Assembly: GCF_000716435.1 (NCBI RefSeq)
Contig: NZ_JNWO01000017.1
Location: 138,700-202,699, forward strand
Length of the DNA stretch: 64,000 nucleotides
Direction: 5' to 3'
Source: Streptomyces xylophagus
GTDB lineage: Bacteria > Actinomycetota > Actinomycetes > Streptomycetales > Streptomycetaceae
Below the pieces are notes generated by a model, which worked only from the letters and a program-made list of their open reading frames with translations, did not search any database and was not told the DNA's origin. Numbering within the stretch: position 1 is the first letter of the stretch; each line of letters starts with the position of its first letter. Below, in pieces: positions 53,194-62,384 of the stretch. Position numbers and translations under genes: made by a program.

Positions 53194-54669
53194 TCAGATC
53201 ACTACTCCGTCGATCTGCAGCGTCTGCACCGCCCCCGCCGCGAAACTCGCGCTCACCGTCTTGCCGCTCAGATACGTGTCCGAGTGGGCGGTGTACAAGT
53301 CGCCCCCGCCACCCGTCACCGTGTTCCAGCGCGGGACCAGGCCGCTCGTGCCGCCCGCCACCGTCGTGAACTTGGAGAGGTCGAAGGTGAGGGTTGTTGA
53401 TGACGAGCCTGTGTTTGCCGCCACTATCACCAAGCGCTTCGCCGACGCGTCGTAGCCCGCCGCCGCGTAGCTCACGCCCGTGTCCAGGATCGTCATGCCG
53501 GGGCGGATGTGGCGGCTGAACTGGGCCATCACGTAGTACTTCGTCTGGACCGCGCCGGCCGTGAGCGTGCTCTGGTCGTACGCGATCATCGCCCAGCCGG
53601 ACGACGGGTCCATGACCTGCCAGTACGTCCACGCCGTTGGGTGCAGCCAGCGGAAGTCGTAGAGCAGGTTGCTCGCCATCGTCAGGCCTGTGGAGTCGCT
53701 GTCGCCCGTCTCCGAGTTCCACAGGGCCTTGCCCGCCGTTGTCACCACGTCCGTGTACAACAAGTCCCTACGGCCGCCCGAGCCCTGGTAGCCGTGGACG
53801 TTGACGCGGTTCACGTACCCCTTCGTCGTGGACGAGAAGGCGCTCCAGGTCGTGCGCGCCAGGTCGTAGCTCGTCTCGTCGGAGGCCGAGATCTTCGTGC
53901 TCGTCAGGCCGCGTGCGTCCAACTCACTTCGCACATACGGCAGTACAGCCGCCTGGACGGTCGAGTCCATGTGGCAGCCCTCCTGCGTGCCGGTCGCCGT
54001 CCACCAGCTCGACGAGGGCTCGTTGAAGGCCTCGACCGTCGCGAAGTTCACTCCCCAGTTGTTCTTCGCGTAGAGGGCGACGGACGCCAAGTGGGAGGCG
54101 TGCTGGCGGTAGTTCCAGGACTGGAGGTTGTTGCCGCCGCCCGAGGCGCCGGAGGGGTTGTGGTTCAGACACATCCACCACATGGGGGAGTTGGCGAAGA
54201 GTTCGGTGGTCGCCCCTCGCGCCGTCGCCTTCACCAGCATCGCGCGCTGGGTCGCGTCCGCCGTCCACTTCCAGGCCGAGGACGTGGGGTCCTCGTTGTT
54301 CCAGTCCTGCCAGTAGCCCTCGATCTGCTTGAACGCGGGGATGTTGGCGGAGGCGACCATCGACTCGCCGCTCACCGTGTTCCAGCTGCACGCACCCAGG
54401 TTGTAGCGGGCGATGTTCAGGCCCAGGCCGGGGAGCGAAGTGCCGTTGTACGTCGTCGACTTGGTGGTGAAGAAGATGTCGGCGAAGTCGTCCCGGGCGC
54501 CGAAGACGTTCGCCCACCAGGCCAGCGAGGTGCCCCAGCCCTCCCAAGTGCCGTACGTCGTCCCCGGGGTGACCGCGATCGTCGCGTCGGCCCGTGCGGT
54601 GCCGGTCGCCAGGGCGGTGCCGAGGAGCCCACCGCCCGCTGCGGCCAGCAGGGTTCTGCGTCGGATCAT
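53194..54669 (-). CDS. Secreted glycoside hydrolase, GH30-like endo-beta-1,6-galactanase
   Basis: 491 residues from the ATG at 54669 (GGGAG upstream). Tat-type signal MIRRRTLLAAAGGGLLGTAL to ARA. The opening WEGWGTSLAWWANVFG is typical of the endo-beta-1,6-galactanase group. Likely acid/base Glu is in VEAFNEPSSSWW and nucleophile Glu in ALWNSETGDSD. It would cleave arabinogalactan side chains outside the cell. The MFS gene begins right at its stop, so the two are probably linked. Confidence 0.87.
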   Translation of the reverse strand: MIRRRTLLAAAGGGLLGTALATGTARADATIAVTPGTTYGTWEGWGTSLAWWANVFGARDDFADIFFTTKSTTYNGTSLPGLGLNIARYNLGACSWNTVSGESMVASANIPAFKQIEGYWQDWNNEDPTSSAWKWTADATQRAMLVKATARGATTELFANSPMWWMCLNHNPSGASGGGNNLQSWNYRQHASHLASVALYAKNNWGVNFATVEAFNEPSSSWWTATGTQEGCHMDSTVQAAVLPYVRSELDARGLTSTKISASDETSYDLARTTWSAFSSTTKGYVNRVNVHGYQGSGGRRDLLYTDVVTTAGKALWNSETGDSDSTGLTMASNLLYDFRWLHPTAWTYWQVMDPSSGWAMIAYDQSTLTAGAVQTKYYVMAQFSRHIRPGMTILDTGVSYAAAGYDASAKRLVIVAANTGSSSTTLTFDLSKFTTVAGGTSGLVPRWNTVTGGGGDLYTAHSDTYLSGKTVSASFAAGAVQTLQIDGVVI

Positions 54670-54904
54670 CTCTACTCCCGATTCGCTCAAACGCCGGTCG
54701 TCCCACCGGCGTCGGCCATCCCCCCGGCTCGTGCCATGAGGAAGCATCGGGTGTGGTGTGTGAGGTTGTCGAGGGTTGTGACACCCCTTTCTAAAACCCG
54801 TGTACGAAGGATCGAACGGGAGGTGCGCGAGAGGACGAACAGGCACCTCCACCGCCAACGAACGGGAGTCATGACTCTGGTGAGTTGAGGAACCGGCCCT
54901 TATC

Positions 54905-55678
54905 GTGCGGCCCATGCGGGTCCCCGTCGTGCAGCACCGCAGCCGTCGACGCCGTGCGCTGCGCCGACGCGCCCTGTGGACCGGCGGCGAGTTCCTCGTC
55001 ACCGCCGGGGTCGTTCTGCTGCTCCTCGTCGTCCAGCAGTTGTGGTGGACCAACCGCGAGGCCCATCGAGGCGCCCAACATCAAGTGCAGGCCCTGGAAC
55101 GGCAATGGGCGACATCGACACCCACGCCGGGGGCCGACAGCGGGGGTACTCCCTCCGCCAACACGGGGGCCACCGGCGGCAGTTCACGGCACCGGACCGC
55201 GTCCGCAGACACTCTCACCCCCCACCCCTCCCAGGCCTACGCCATCCTCACCATCCCCCGCCTCCACCTCCGCGTCCCGATCGCGGAAGGCGTCAGCAAG
55301 AAGAACGTGCTCAACAAGGGGTACGTCGGCCACTACCCCGGCACCCAACAGCCGGGCCAGGCAGGGAACTTCGCGCTCGCCGGGCACCGCAACACCCACG
55401 GCGAGCCGTTCCGGTATCTCCCGCGACTGCGCCTCAAGGACACCGTCCAGGTCGAGACGCGCACGGCCGTCTTCACGTACACGGTCGACAAGATCCTGCC
55501 GCGGACCTCCGCCGCGGACTCGGGTGTCATCCGGCCGATCCCGCGGTCGATCGTCAGGCCCGCCTACGGCTACAGCGCACCCGGCCACTACATCACCCTC
55601 ACCACCTGCACCCCGGAGTTCACGTCCAGGTACCGCATGGTGGTGTGGGGCACGCTCACGTCAACTCAGCCCCGTTGA
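54905..55678 (+). CDS. Class E sortase
   Basis: 257 residues from GTG 54905 (ATG 54914 possible). One N-terminal membrane helix (FLVTAGVVLLLLVVQQLWW), a Ser/Thr/Gly/Pro linker, then the sortase barrel. Catalytic His is in AGHRNTHGEPF, Cys in TLTTCTPEF and Arg in SRYRMVVWG. Class E sortases of Streptomyces attach chaplins and other LAXTG proteins to the wall; no such substrate gene is close by. Confidence 0.92.
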   Translation: MRPMRVPVVQHRSRRRRALRRRALWTGGEFLVTAGVVLLLLVVQQLWWTNREAHRGAQHQVQALERQWATSTPTPGADSGGTPSANTGATGGSSRHRTASADTLTPHPSQAYAILTIPRLHLRVPIAEGVSKKNVLNKGYVGHYPGTQQPGQAGNFALAGHRNTHGEPFRYLPRLRLKDTVQVETRTAVFTYTVDKILPRTSAADSGVIRPIPRSIVRPAYGYSAPGHYITLTTCTPEFTSRYRMVVWGTLTSTQPR

Positions 55679-55704
55679 AGGCTCCTTGGAAACCCCTTGA
55701 AGGT

Positions 55705-57102
55705 TCACGCCCGCTCGCGCAGCACCACCACACTCACCGCTGCCAGTACCGCGAGCACCGCCGACACCACCATCGCGATGTCCGCGCCGCGTGCCAGACC
55801 GTTCCCCGCCGACGTGGCGATCGCGATGGTCAGCGCGACCCCGGCGCAGGAGCCGATGTAGCGGAAGGTCTGCTGCGCGCCGGAGCCCATCGCGGCCCGT
55901 GCCGCCGGTACCGACTCGACGGACAGCAGCGGCAGCGCGGCGTTCAGCAGGCCGCTGCCCACGCCCGCGATCACCAGGCCCGGCAGCAGTCGTACCCAGG
56001 AACCGGAGTCCAGCGCGCCGAGCATCGTCAGGACGCCGGCCGCGTGCAGCAGGAATCCCAGGGCGAGTTGGTGCCGGGGCGAGACGCGGCCGGCGAGGCG
56101 GCGGGCCTGGAGGGCGACCGCGAAGGACAGGCCCGACCAGAGGAGGAACAGCCACGCGGTGTCCATCGCGGACAGGCCCAGCGTCTGCTGCAACAGCGCC
56201 GGCAGGAAGCTGAACAGGCCGATCACCGCGAGGCCCGTGAACAGGCCGCCGGCGGAGGAGGCGAGGAAGGGGCGGTGGCGCAGCAGGCCGAGGTCGATCA
56301 TCGGGGTCGCGCCCCGGCGCTCCACCAGCGCGAAGACGCCGACGAGCAGCACGGCCGCCAGCAACAGCAGGCCCACCGGTGCCCGCAGCCAGCCGTCGCG
56401 GCCCAGTGTCAGCGCGGCGACGAGGGAGACCAGGGCGAGCCCGAAGGTGACCGCTCCGGCCAGGTCGGGGCGTCCGCCTCGTGGCGCGCGGGACTCGGAC
56501 AACGTACGGACGCCGAGGGCTGCCACGACGAGCGCGGCGGCGCCCAGCACGCCGTAGGCCACTCGCCAGTCCGGCATCGCGCCCGCCACCAGGGGGCCGA
56601 CCGCTATGCCGCCGCTGACGAAGGCGCCCCAGACGCCGGTCGCGTGCAGGCGGCCGCGCGGGGTCGGGAAGGCGTGCACGATCAGGCCCAGGCTGCTGGC
56701 GAGGAGGGCCGCGCTGGCCGCGCCCTGCGCGATGCGGGTCAGGGTGAACAGCCAGGTCGAGGAGGTCAGCGCGGAGAGCGCGGTGGTGATGCCGAGGGCG
56801 AAGGTGCCGGCCAGGAAGATGCGGCGGCGGCCGTAGTCGTCGGCGAGGCTGCCCGCGACCAGGAGCAGCGCGGCGAGGCCCAGCGGGGTGCCGTTCAGGA
56901 GCCAGGCCTGGGCGGAGAGCGGGGTGTGCAGGGCGGTCGCGATGTCGGGGAGCGTGACCATCGGCGCGGTGTACGTCATCAGCGCCACGGCGGTGGCCGC
57001 GCTGGTCAGGGCGAGGGTGGCGCGGGGGCGCGGCGCGCTCACCTCGGTGACCTCGTGTTTCTGGGGAACCTCGGCGAGGGTTCGTTCACTGAACCTAGTC
57101 AT
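55705..57102 (-). CDS. MFS transporter (DHA2 type)
   Basis: 465 residues with 12-14 membrane helices. The drug-efflux motifs LADDYGRRRIFLAGT (motif A) and GIAVGPLVAGA (motif C) are clear. Transcribed away from an HxlR regulator; a copy of the twin palindrome falls inside its first codons, so the regulator likely represses it. Expect drug or xenobiotic export. Confidence 0.92.
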   Translation of the reverse strand: MTRFSERTLAEVPQKHEVTEVSAPRPRATLALTSAATAVALMTYTAPMVTLPDIATALHTPLSAQAWLLNGTPLGLAALLLVAGSLADDYGRRRIFLAGTFALGITTALSALTSSTWLFTLTRIAQGAASAALLASSLGLIVHAFPTPRGRLHATGVWGAFVSGGIAVGPLVAGAMPDWRVAYGVLGAAALVVAALGVRTLSESRAPRGGRPDLAGAVTFGLALVSLVAALTLGRDGWLRAPVGLLLLAAVLLVGVFALVERRGATPMIDLGLLRHRPFLASSAGGLFTGLAVIGLFSFLPALLQQTLGLSAMDTAWLFLLWSGLSFAVALQARRLAGRVSPRHQLALGFLLHAAGVLTMLGALDSGSWVRLLPGLVIAGVGSGLLNAALPLLSVESVPAARAAMGSGAQQTFRYIGSCAGVALTIAIATSAGNGLARGADIAMVVSAVLAVLAAVSVVVLRERA

Positions 57103-57141
57103 GGGGAGTACCGTAACACCGTAGGTTCGTTCATTGAACCT
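57079..57141. promoter_or_regulatory. Twin operators of the HxlR regulator
   Basis: GGTTCGTTCACTGAACCT (57079-57096) and GGTTCGTTCATTGAACCT (57124-57141) differ at one base and lie 45 bp apart, about four helix turns. Each is an inverted repeat (GGTTC/GAACC). The first is inside the N-terminal codons of the MFS gene; the second is just upstream of the regulator. Confidence 0.8.
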
Positions 57142-57152
57142 TGAGTCGGAAA

Positions 57153-57707
57153 ATGGCTAAGGTGGACGGCATGGCACTGGGCAAGGACTACGCGACGCAG
57201 GAGTGCTCGATCGCCCGGGCGCTGGAGGTGGTCGGGGAGCGCTGGACGCTGCTCGTCATCCGGGACGCCCTCTACGGCGTACGGCGTTACAACGACTTCC
57301 TCGTCCACCTGGGCATCCCGCGCGCGGTCCTCGCCGCCCGCCTCCAGGCGCTCACCGCCGAGGGCATCCTCGAGAAGCGCCGGTACCAGGAGTCCCCGCC
57401 GCGCGACGAGTACGTCCCGACCGAGCGTGCGATCGCTCTGTGGCCGACGCTGCGCTCGCTGGGCCGCTGGGGGCGCGAGCAGTTCGGCGAGCCGCAGCTG
57501 CGCTACTTCCGGCACGTGGACTGCGGCACCGAACTCGGCCCGTACGGCGAGTGCCCCGCCTGTGGGTTCGTCGTCCCCGTCGCCGACGTCCTCATGGAGC
57601 CGGGCCCCGGCGCCGATCCGGACCCGGCGGACCCGGTCAGCCGGGCCCTGCTCAAGCCGAAGCGACTGCTGCAGCCGATCGAGATCGAGGCGACCCGGGG
57701 ACGGTAG
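57153..57707 (+). CDS. HxlR family transcriptional regulator
   Basis: 184 residues from the ATG at 57153 (57171 also possible). Winged helix about 10-100: DYATQECSIARALEVVGERW, DFLVHLGIPRAVLAARLQAL and EKRRYQESPPRDEYVPTERA. The C-terminus has CPACGFVVPVAD and a Cys at CGTELGPYGECPAC, a possible zinc knuckle or redox switch. Divergent from the MFS efflux gene with twin operators between them. Confidence 0.92.
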   Translation: MAKVDGMALGKDYATQECSIARALEVVGERWTLLVIRDALYGVRRYNDFLVHLGIPRAVLAARLQALTAEGILEKRRYQESPPRDEYVPTERAIALWPTLRSLGRWGREQFGEPQLRYFRHVDCGTELGPYGECPACGFVVPVADVLMEPGPGADPDPADPVSRALLKPKRLLQPIEIEATRGR

Positions 57708-57837
57708 GGGCCAGTGTTCACGGTCCAGTCCGTGAACCGGGTATTGCGGACTGGACCTTGAGCTTGGACGATCGACCAGTCATCCGATGGCTGCACCCAT
57801 CGGGCGACGGCCCGCGCGATCGATGGAGATGGTGAAG

Positions 57838-58695
57838 ATGAAGCTGCTGCGAGTCGGTACGGCGGGGGCGGAGCGGCCCGCGCTGCTCGACGCCGAGGGG
57901 ACCCTGCGGGACCTGTCCGGCATCGTCCCGGACATCGACGGGCCGCTGCTCGCCGACACCGCCGCGCTCGGCCGGATCCGCGCCGCCGCCGACGCGGGTT
58001 CGCTGCCCGCTCTGGACGCGGACGGGCTGCGGATCGGGCCGCCGGTCGCGCGGATCGGCAAGGTCGTGTGCATCGGGCTGAACTACCACGACCACGCCCG
58101 CGAGACCGGCGCCGAGCCGCCCGCCGAGCCGGTGATCTTCTTCAAGGCCGCGGACACGGTCGTCGGGCCGTACGACACCGTGCTGGTGCCGCGCGGCTCC
58201 GTGAAGACCGACTGGGAGGTCGAACTGGCCGTGGTCATCGGACGTACGGCCCGCTATCTGTCCTCGCACGAGGAGGCGCTCGCGCATGTCGCCGGGTACG
58301 CGGTCGCGCACGACGTGTCCGAGCGGGAGTTCCAGATCGAGCGCGGCGGGACCTGGGACAAGGGGAAGAACTGCGAGACGTTCAACCCGCTGGGGCCGTG
58401 GCTGGTGACGGCGGACGAGGTGCCGGACCCGCAGGAGCTGTCGCTGAAGTTGTGGGTGAACGAAGAGCTGAAGCAGGACGGGACCACCGCCGAGCAGATC
58501 TTCCCGGTGGCCGAAGTGGTGCGCTACGTCAGCCAGTTCATGACCCTGTACCCCGGTGACGTCATCAACACCGGTACGCCGGCGGGGGTCGCGCTGGGGC
58601 AGCCCGAGCCGAAGCCGTTCCTACGGGCCGGGGACGTCGTGGAGCTGGAGATCTCCGGACTCGGGCGGCAGCGGCAGGAGTTGAAGGACGCCTGA
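57838..58695 (+). CDS. Fumarylacetoacetate hydrolase family protein
   Basis: 285 residues from the ATG at 57838 (GGAG 9 nt upstream). FAH core: GKVVCIGLNYHDHARETGA, PVIFFKAADTVVGPYD, DWEVELAVVIGRTAR and FNPLGPWLVTADEV. Metal ligands are the two Glu in VELAV and in the EREFQIER region. Family members hydrolyse or isomerise beta-diketo acids in aromatic or sugar catabolism; substrate unknown. Confidence 0.9.
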   Translation: MKLLRVGTAGAERPALLDAEGTLRDLSGIVPDIDGPLLADTAALGRIRAAADAGSLPALDADGLRIGPPVARIGKVVCIGLNYHDHARETGAEPPAEPVIFFKAADTVVGPYDTVLVPRGSVKTDWEVELAVVIGRTARYLSSHEEALAHVAGYAVAHDVSEREFQIERGGTWDKGKNCETFNPLGPWLVTADEVPDPQELSLKLWVNEELKQDGTTAEQIFPVAEVVRYVSQFMTLYPGDVINTGTPAGVALGQPEPKPFLRAGDVVELEISGLGRQRQELKDA

Positions 58696-58713
58696 CGAAC
58701 AACGGGGAACGAA

Positions 58714-58729
58714 TGTGATGTGAATCACC
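58714..58729. promoter_or_regulatory. Crp-like site upstream of the acyltransferase
   Basis: TGTGAtgtgaaTCACC, nine of ten consensus half-site bases of the cAMP-receptor protein site TGTGA-N6-TCACA. It lies 33 bp before the ATG of the acyltransferase. Confidence 0.5.
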
Positions 58730-58762
58730 GGAACGCCCTTCGCCTGTAGGACAGTTCCGGGT

Positions 58763-60919
58763 ATGACGCACACTCCCACGACCGCAGGTCCGCCGCGGGA
58801 CACGGCACCGGACCTGCGGCCCGACGGATCACCACCGCACGGGCGCGACCTCACCGCGAGGCGGCCCGCCCGTGCGGCGCGGCCGCCGCTCCGGCCCGAC
58901 ATCCAGGGGCTGCGGGGCCTGGCCGTCACACTCGTCGTGCTGGCGCACGCCGGAGTCCCGTACGTCGCCGGCGGCTATGTCGGGGTCGACGTCTTCTTCG
59001 TGATCTCCGGCTTCCTCATCACCGCCGGTCTGCTCCGCGAGACCGACCGCTCCGGCTCGCTCTCCCTGCGCCGCTTCTACGCCCGGCGCGCCGTGCGCAT
59101 CCTCCCGCTGGCGACCCTGGTGTCGCTGGCCACCATCGTCGGCTGCCGGCTCTTCGCCTCGAAGATCCGCTACGCCGAGTTCATGCACGACGCGCTGGCC
59201 GGCGCGCTGTACTTCGTGAACGTCGACCTGGCGCGATCGGGCACCGACTACCTGCGCGAGGGCAGCTCGCCCTCTCCTTTCCAGCACCTGTGGTCGCTGT
59301 CCGTGGAGGAGCAGTTCTACCTCCTGTGGCCCGTACTCCTGCTGGTCAGCTGGAAGTTGATACGACGTCCATGGTTACGCGCCCTGCCGCTGGGCGTGTT
59401 GTGCCTGGTGTCGTACGTCCTCGGTGTCCGGGAGACCGGGGCCTCGCCCTCCTGGGCGTACTTCGGTCCGCACACGCGGCTGTGGGAACTGGGCGTCGGA
59501 GCCCTGCTGGCCTTCGGCGCCGGGGCACTTGACCGCCTTCCGCGCCAACTGGCCGCCGCCGGTGTGTGGTTGGGGCTGGCGGGCATCGCCGCGGCGGCGA
59601 CGCTGTACGACGACGACACCCCGTTCCCCGGCCACTTCGCGCTGCTGCCCGTGCTCGGCGCCGCCCTGGTGATCGCGGGCGGCTGCCGTGCCGGATCACC
59701 CTCCGCCCCCTCCCGGCTGGTCGGAGTGCGTCCCGCGGCCTGGCTGGGCGACCTCTCCTACGGCTGGTACCTGTGGCACTGGCCGCTGCTGGTGATCGGC
59801 CCCGTGGCCCTGGAACGGGCGGCCGGACTCCGGCTGAACCTCGCGCTGTGCGCCGCCGCCCTGGTGCTGGCCTGGCTGAGCCTGCGCCTGCTGGAGAACC
59901 CGGTCCGGTTCAGCGGCGCGCTGCGTCAACGACCCACGGTGGCCGTGGCGTTGGGCCTCGGCCTGTCCGCGACCGTCGTGTCCGTCGCCGTCGTCTCGAC
60001 ATCCTTCCCGCCACCGATCACCTCCGCCGTCCGCGTGCCCGGGCTGGCCACGGCCCTGTCGACGGCACCGGACCCCCAGGCCCGGCTCGCCGGCCTCCTC
60101 GCCACGCCCGCGACCGCGCTGCCGCGCAACCTGTCACCGGAACTCACCGCCATCAAGGCGAAGCGCTCGGCCATCTATCACGACAGCTGCCACGTCAACT
60201 ACGTCGACAACCGCTCGCCCGCCTGCGTCTACGGTGACCCCTCGTCCACCAAGGTCGTCGTCCTCTACGGCGACTCCCATGCCGCGCAGTGGTTCCCGGC
60301 GTTGGAGCAGCTGAGCCGCCAACACGGCTGGAAACTCGTGTCGTTGACGAAGTCGTCCTGCAAGACGGCCGACATCACGACCGTCAACGGGCATGGCCCG
60401 TACGCCTCGTGCGACACCTGGCGGAAGGACGCGCTGGAGCGGATCACGGAGTTGCACCCGATGCTGGTCGTGGCCACCTCCTCCGAGGTGGCCACGCCGC
60501 TGAAGCCGATGACGGACCCGCTGCGGGACTGGACGGCGGGCTATACGCGGGTCTACGAGCGCCTGACCCGCTCGGCGGACCATGTGGCCGTCCTGCTCGA
60601 CACCCCGTGGCCGCAGGGCGACCCCCTCGAGTGCGCGTCGACGCATCCGCTCCGGCTGGAGAAGTGCGAGCCGGACCAGCGCGACGCGACCAAGGACGCC
60701 ACCCTCCGGGAGGCCAACCGGCAGGGCGCACTCCGCGCCGGTGCCACCGTGATCGACCCGAAGCCCTGGCTCTGCCCCCGCTCGGGCAACTGCCCCGTGG
60801 TCGTCGGCGACACGTTCGTCTACCGCGACGACAGCCACATGGCGGAGACCTACGCCGAGGCACTGACGCCGGTGCTGGGTCAGGAGCTGCGGAAGCTGGG
60901 GATTCTGTCAGGCCAGTAG
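58763..60919 (+). CDS. OafA/YrhL-type acyltransferase fused to an SGNH domain
   Basis: 718 residues. The first 400 carry about ten helices and the AT3 signatures RPDIQGLRGLAVTLVVLAHA, GYVGVDVFFVISGFLIT and HLWSLSVEEQFYLLWPVLLL. From about 460, an extracytoplasmic SGNH domain follows with VLYGDSHAAQWFPAL and DDSHMAETYAEAL (Ser and His). Such enzymes O-acetylate cell-surface polysaccharides or exported compounds. Start ATG after GGT; Crp-like site upstream. Confidence 0.92.
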   Translation: MTHTPTTAGPPRDTAPDLRPDGSPPHGRDLTARRPARAARPPLRPDIQGLRGLAVTLVVLAHAGVPYVAGGYVGVDVFFVISGFLITAGLLRETDRSGSLSLRRFYARRAVRILPLATLVSLATIVGCRLFASKIRYAEFMHDALAGALYFVNVDLARSGTDYLREGSSPSPFQHLWSLSVEEQFYLLWPVLLLVSWKLIRRPWLRALPLGVLCLVSYVLGVRETGASPSWAYFGPHTRLWELGVGALLAFGAGALDRLPRQLAAAGVWLGLAGIAAAATLYDDDTPFPGHFALLPVLGAALVIAGGCRAGSPSAPSRLVGVRPAAWLGDLSYGWYLWHWPLLVIGPVALERAAGLRLNLALCAAALVLAWLSLRLLENPVRFSGALRQRPTVAVALGLGLSATVVSVAVVSTSFPPPITSAVRVPGLATALSTAPDPQARLAGLLATPATALPRNLSPELTAIKAKRSAIYHDSCHVNYVDNRSPACVYGDPSSTKVVVLYGDSHAAQWFPALEQLSRQHGWKLVSLTKSSCKTADITTVNGHGPYASCDTWRKDALERITELHPMLVVATSSEVATPLKPMTDPLRDWTAGYTRVYERLTRSADHVAVLLDTPWPQGDPLECASTHPLRLEKCEPDQRDATKDATLREANRQGALRAGATVIDPKPWLCPRSGNCPVVVGDTFVYRDDSHMAETYAEALTPVLGQELRKLGILSGQ

Positions 60920-61774
60920 CGAGGCCAGCCTCCGCCAGGCCTCGCGCGGCAGCGCGTCACGCGAGGCGCCGTCGACGATCTGGAGCGCCACGTGGTCCGC
61001 GCCGGCGTCGAGGAACGCGTCGATCCTGGCCCGGATCCGCGCCTCCTCGCCCCACGCGAACACCGCGTCGACCAGGCGGTCGCTGCCGCCGTCCGTGAGG
61101 TCGTCCTCGGTGAAGCCGTTGCGCAGGAAGTTCCCGGTGTAGTTCGGGAGGGCGAGGTAGGGGGCGAGTGCCTCGCGGGCCAGGGTGCGGGCGCGGGCGG
61201 GGTCCGTCTCCAGGACGACCTTCAACTCCGGTGCCAGCAAAGGGGTTTTGCCGAGGAGTTCGCGGGACTTGGCGGTGTGCTCGGGGGTGACCAGGTACGG
61301 GATCGAGCCCGCCGTGTGGTCCCGGGCCAGCTCGATCGTCTTCGGGCCCAGCGCGGCGAGGAGGCGGCGGTCGGCGGGTACTCCGGCCGCGTCCAAGGCG
61401 TTCAGATAGGTGACCATGGCCGAGTACGGGCGACGGTACTCGGCCGTGTTCTGGGCGTGCGCCACTCCGAGGCCGAGCAGGAAGCGGCCGGGGTGGGTCG
61501 TCTCCAACTCCGCGAAACTCGCCGCTGTTTCGGCCGCCGTGTACTGCCAGATGCTCTGGATGCTGGTCCCGACGGCGAGCCGGGAGGTCGCCTCAATGAG
61601 CGGTACGGCGTGGCGAGCGGCGGTGCTGCCGCCCAACCAGACCGCGCCGTACCCGAGTTGCTCCAGCTCGGCCGCCGCCTCCGCCAACTCGCCGCGCCGG
61701 GACGGATCTTCCGAGCGCAGACCCACGCTCCAGATGCCGTACCGGCCGACCGTTTCCTTCAGGGCACTGCTCAT
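60908..61774 (-). CDS. LLM-class F420-dependent oxidoreductase
   Basis: 288 residues from the ATG at 61774 (GGAGGG upstream). Luciferase-like TIM barrel: RYGIWSVGLRS, YGAVWLGGSTAARHAVPLIE, RLAVGTSIQSIW and GRFLLGLGVAH. The 3' end overlaps the acyltransferase stop by 12 bp. Uses F420 or FMN to oxidise a substrate not identified here. Confidence 0.88.
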   Translation of the reverse strand: MSSALKETVGRYGIWSVGLRSEDPSRRGELAEAAAELEQLGYGAVWLGGSTAARHAVPLIEATSRLAVGTSIQSIWQYTAAETAASFAELETTHPGRFLLGLGVAHAQNTAEYRRPYSAMVTYLNALDAAGVPADRRLLAALGPKTIELARDHTAGSIPYLVTPEHTAKSRELLGKTPLLAPELKVVLETDPARARTLAREALAPYLALPNYTGNFLRNGFTEDDLTDGGSDRLVDAVFAWGEEARIRARIDAFLDAGADHVALQIVDGASRDALPREAWRRLASLLA

Positions 61775-61868
61775 CGATCCCGTTCCCTCCGGTGTCGAAA
61801 GTGCTCGACGTGCTCGACGTGTCGGCAGTCCCAACTGGCCGGAGTTGCGGGTTAATTCCGGGCGCCGG

Positions 61869-62384
61869 TCATTTCCGGTCGTCGCCCAGGAACTGCTCCA
61901 GCGCCTCGACCACGAACCGGTGGTCCTGCAACTGCGGCAGCCCGCTCACCGTCACCGTGCCGATGACCCCCACGCCGTCGACCCTGATCGGGAACGAGCC
62001 GCCGTGCGCCGCGTACTCGTCGGGGTCGAGCCGGGAGGAGTCCTCGAAGGTGCTGCCCTTGGCGCGGAAGCGGGTGCCGACCAGGTAGGAGGCCGCGCCG
62101 AAACGATCGACGACCTTGCGCTTACGGTCGATCCACGCGTCGTTGTCGGGGGAGGAACCCGGCAGCGCCGCGTGGAACAGCTGCTGGCCGGCACGGCGGA
62201 TGTCGATGGCGACCGGGGCCTGGCGTTCGCGGGCCATCTCCACGAGGAGCGAACCCAGCTCCCACGCGTCGTCGTAGGTGAAGTGCTGGAACACCAAGTG
62301 GCGTTCCTGCGCCTCCAGTTCCTCCACCGTCGGGGTGATCTCCGGGGCGATCCGCTGGGTGATCGAGGGCTTGTGCTGGGTCAC
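61869..62384 (-). CDS. UPF0303 / heme-degrading-domain family protein
   Basis: 171 residues from a GTG. HbpS/GlcG-like pattern, with DDAWELGSLLVEMARERQ, AIDIRRAGQQLFHAALPG, then SFPIRVDGVGVIGTVTVSGL near the end. It is the UPF0303 subfamily. The start overlaps the stop of the oxidoreductase gene (GTGA), so the two are coupled. Function not established. Confidence 0.87.
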   Translation of the reverse strand: MTQHKPSITQRIAPEITPTVEELEAQERHLVFQHFTYDDAWELGSLLVEMARERQAPVAIDIRRAGQQLFHAALPGSSPDNDAWIDRKRKVVDRFGAASYLVGTRFRAKGSTFEDSSRLDPDEYAAHGGSFPIRVDGVGVIGTVTVSGLPQLQDHRFVVEALEQFLGDDRK

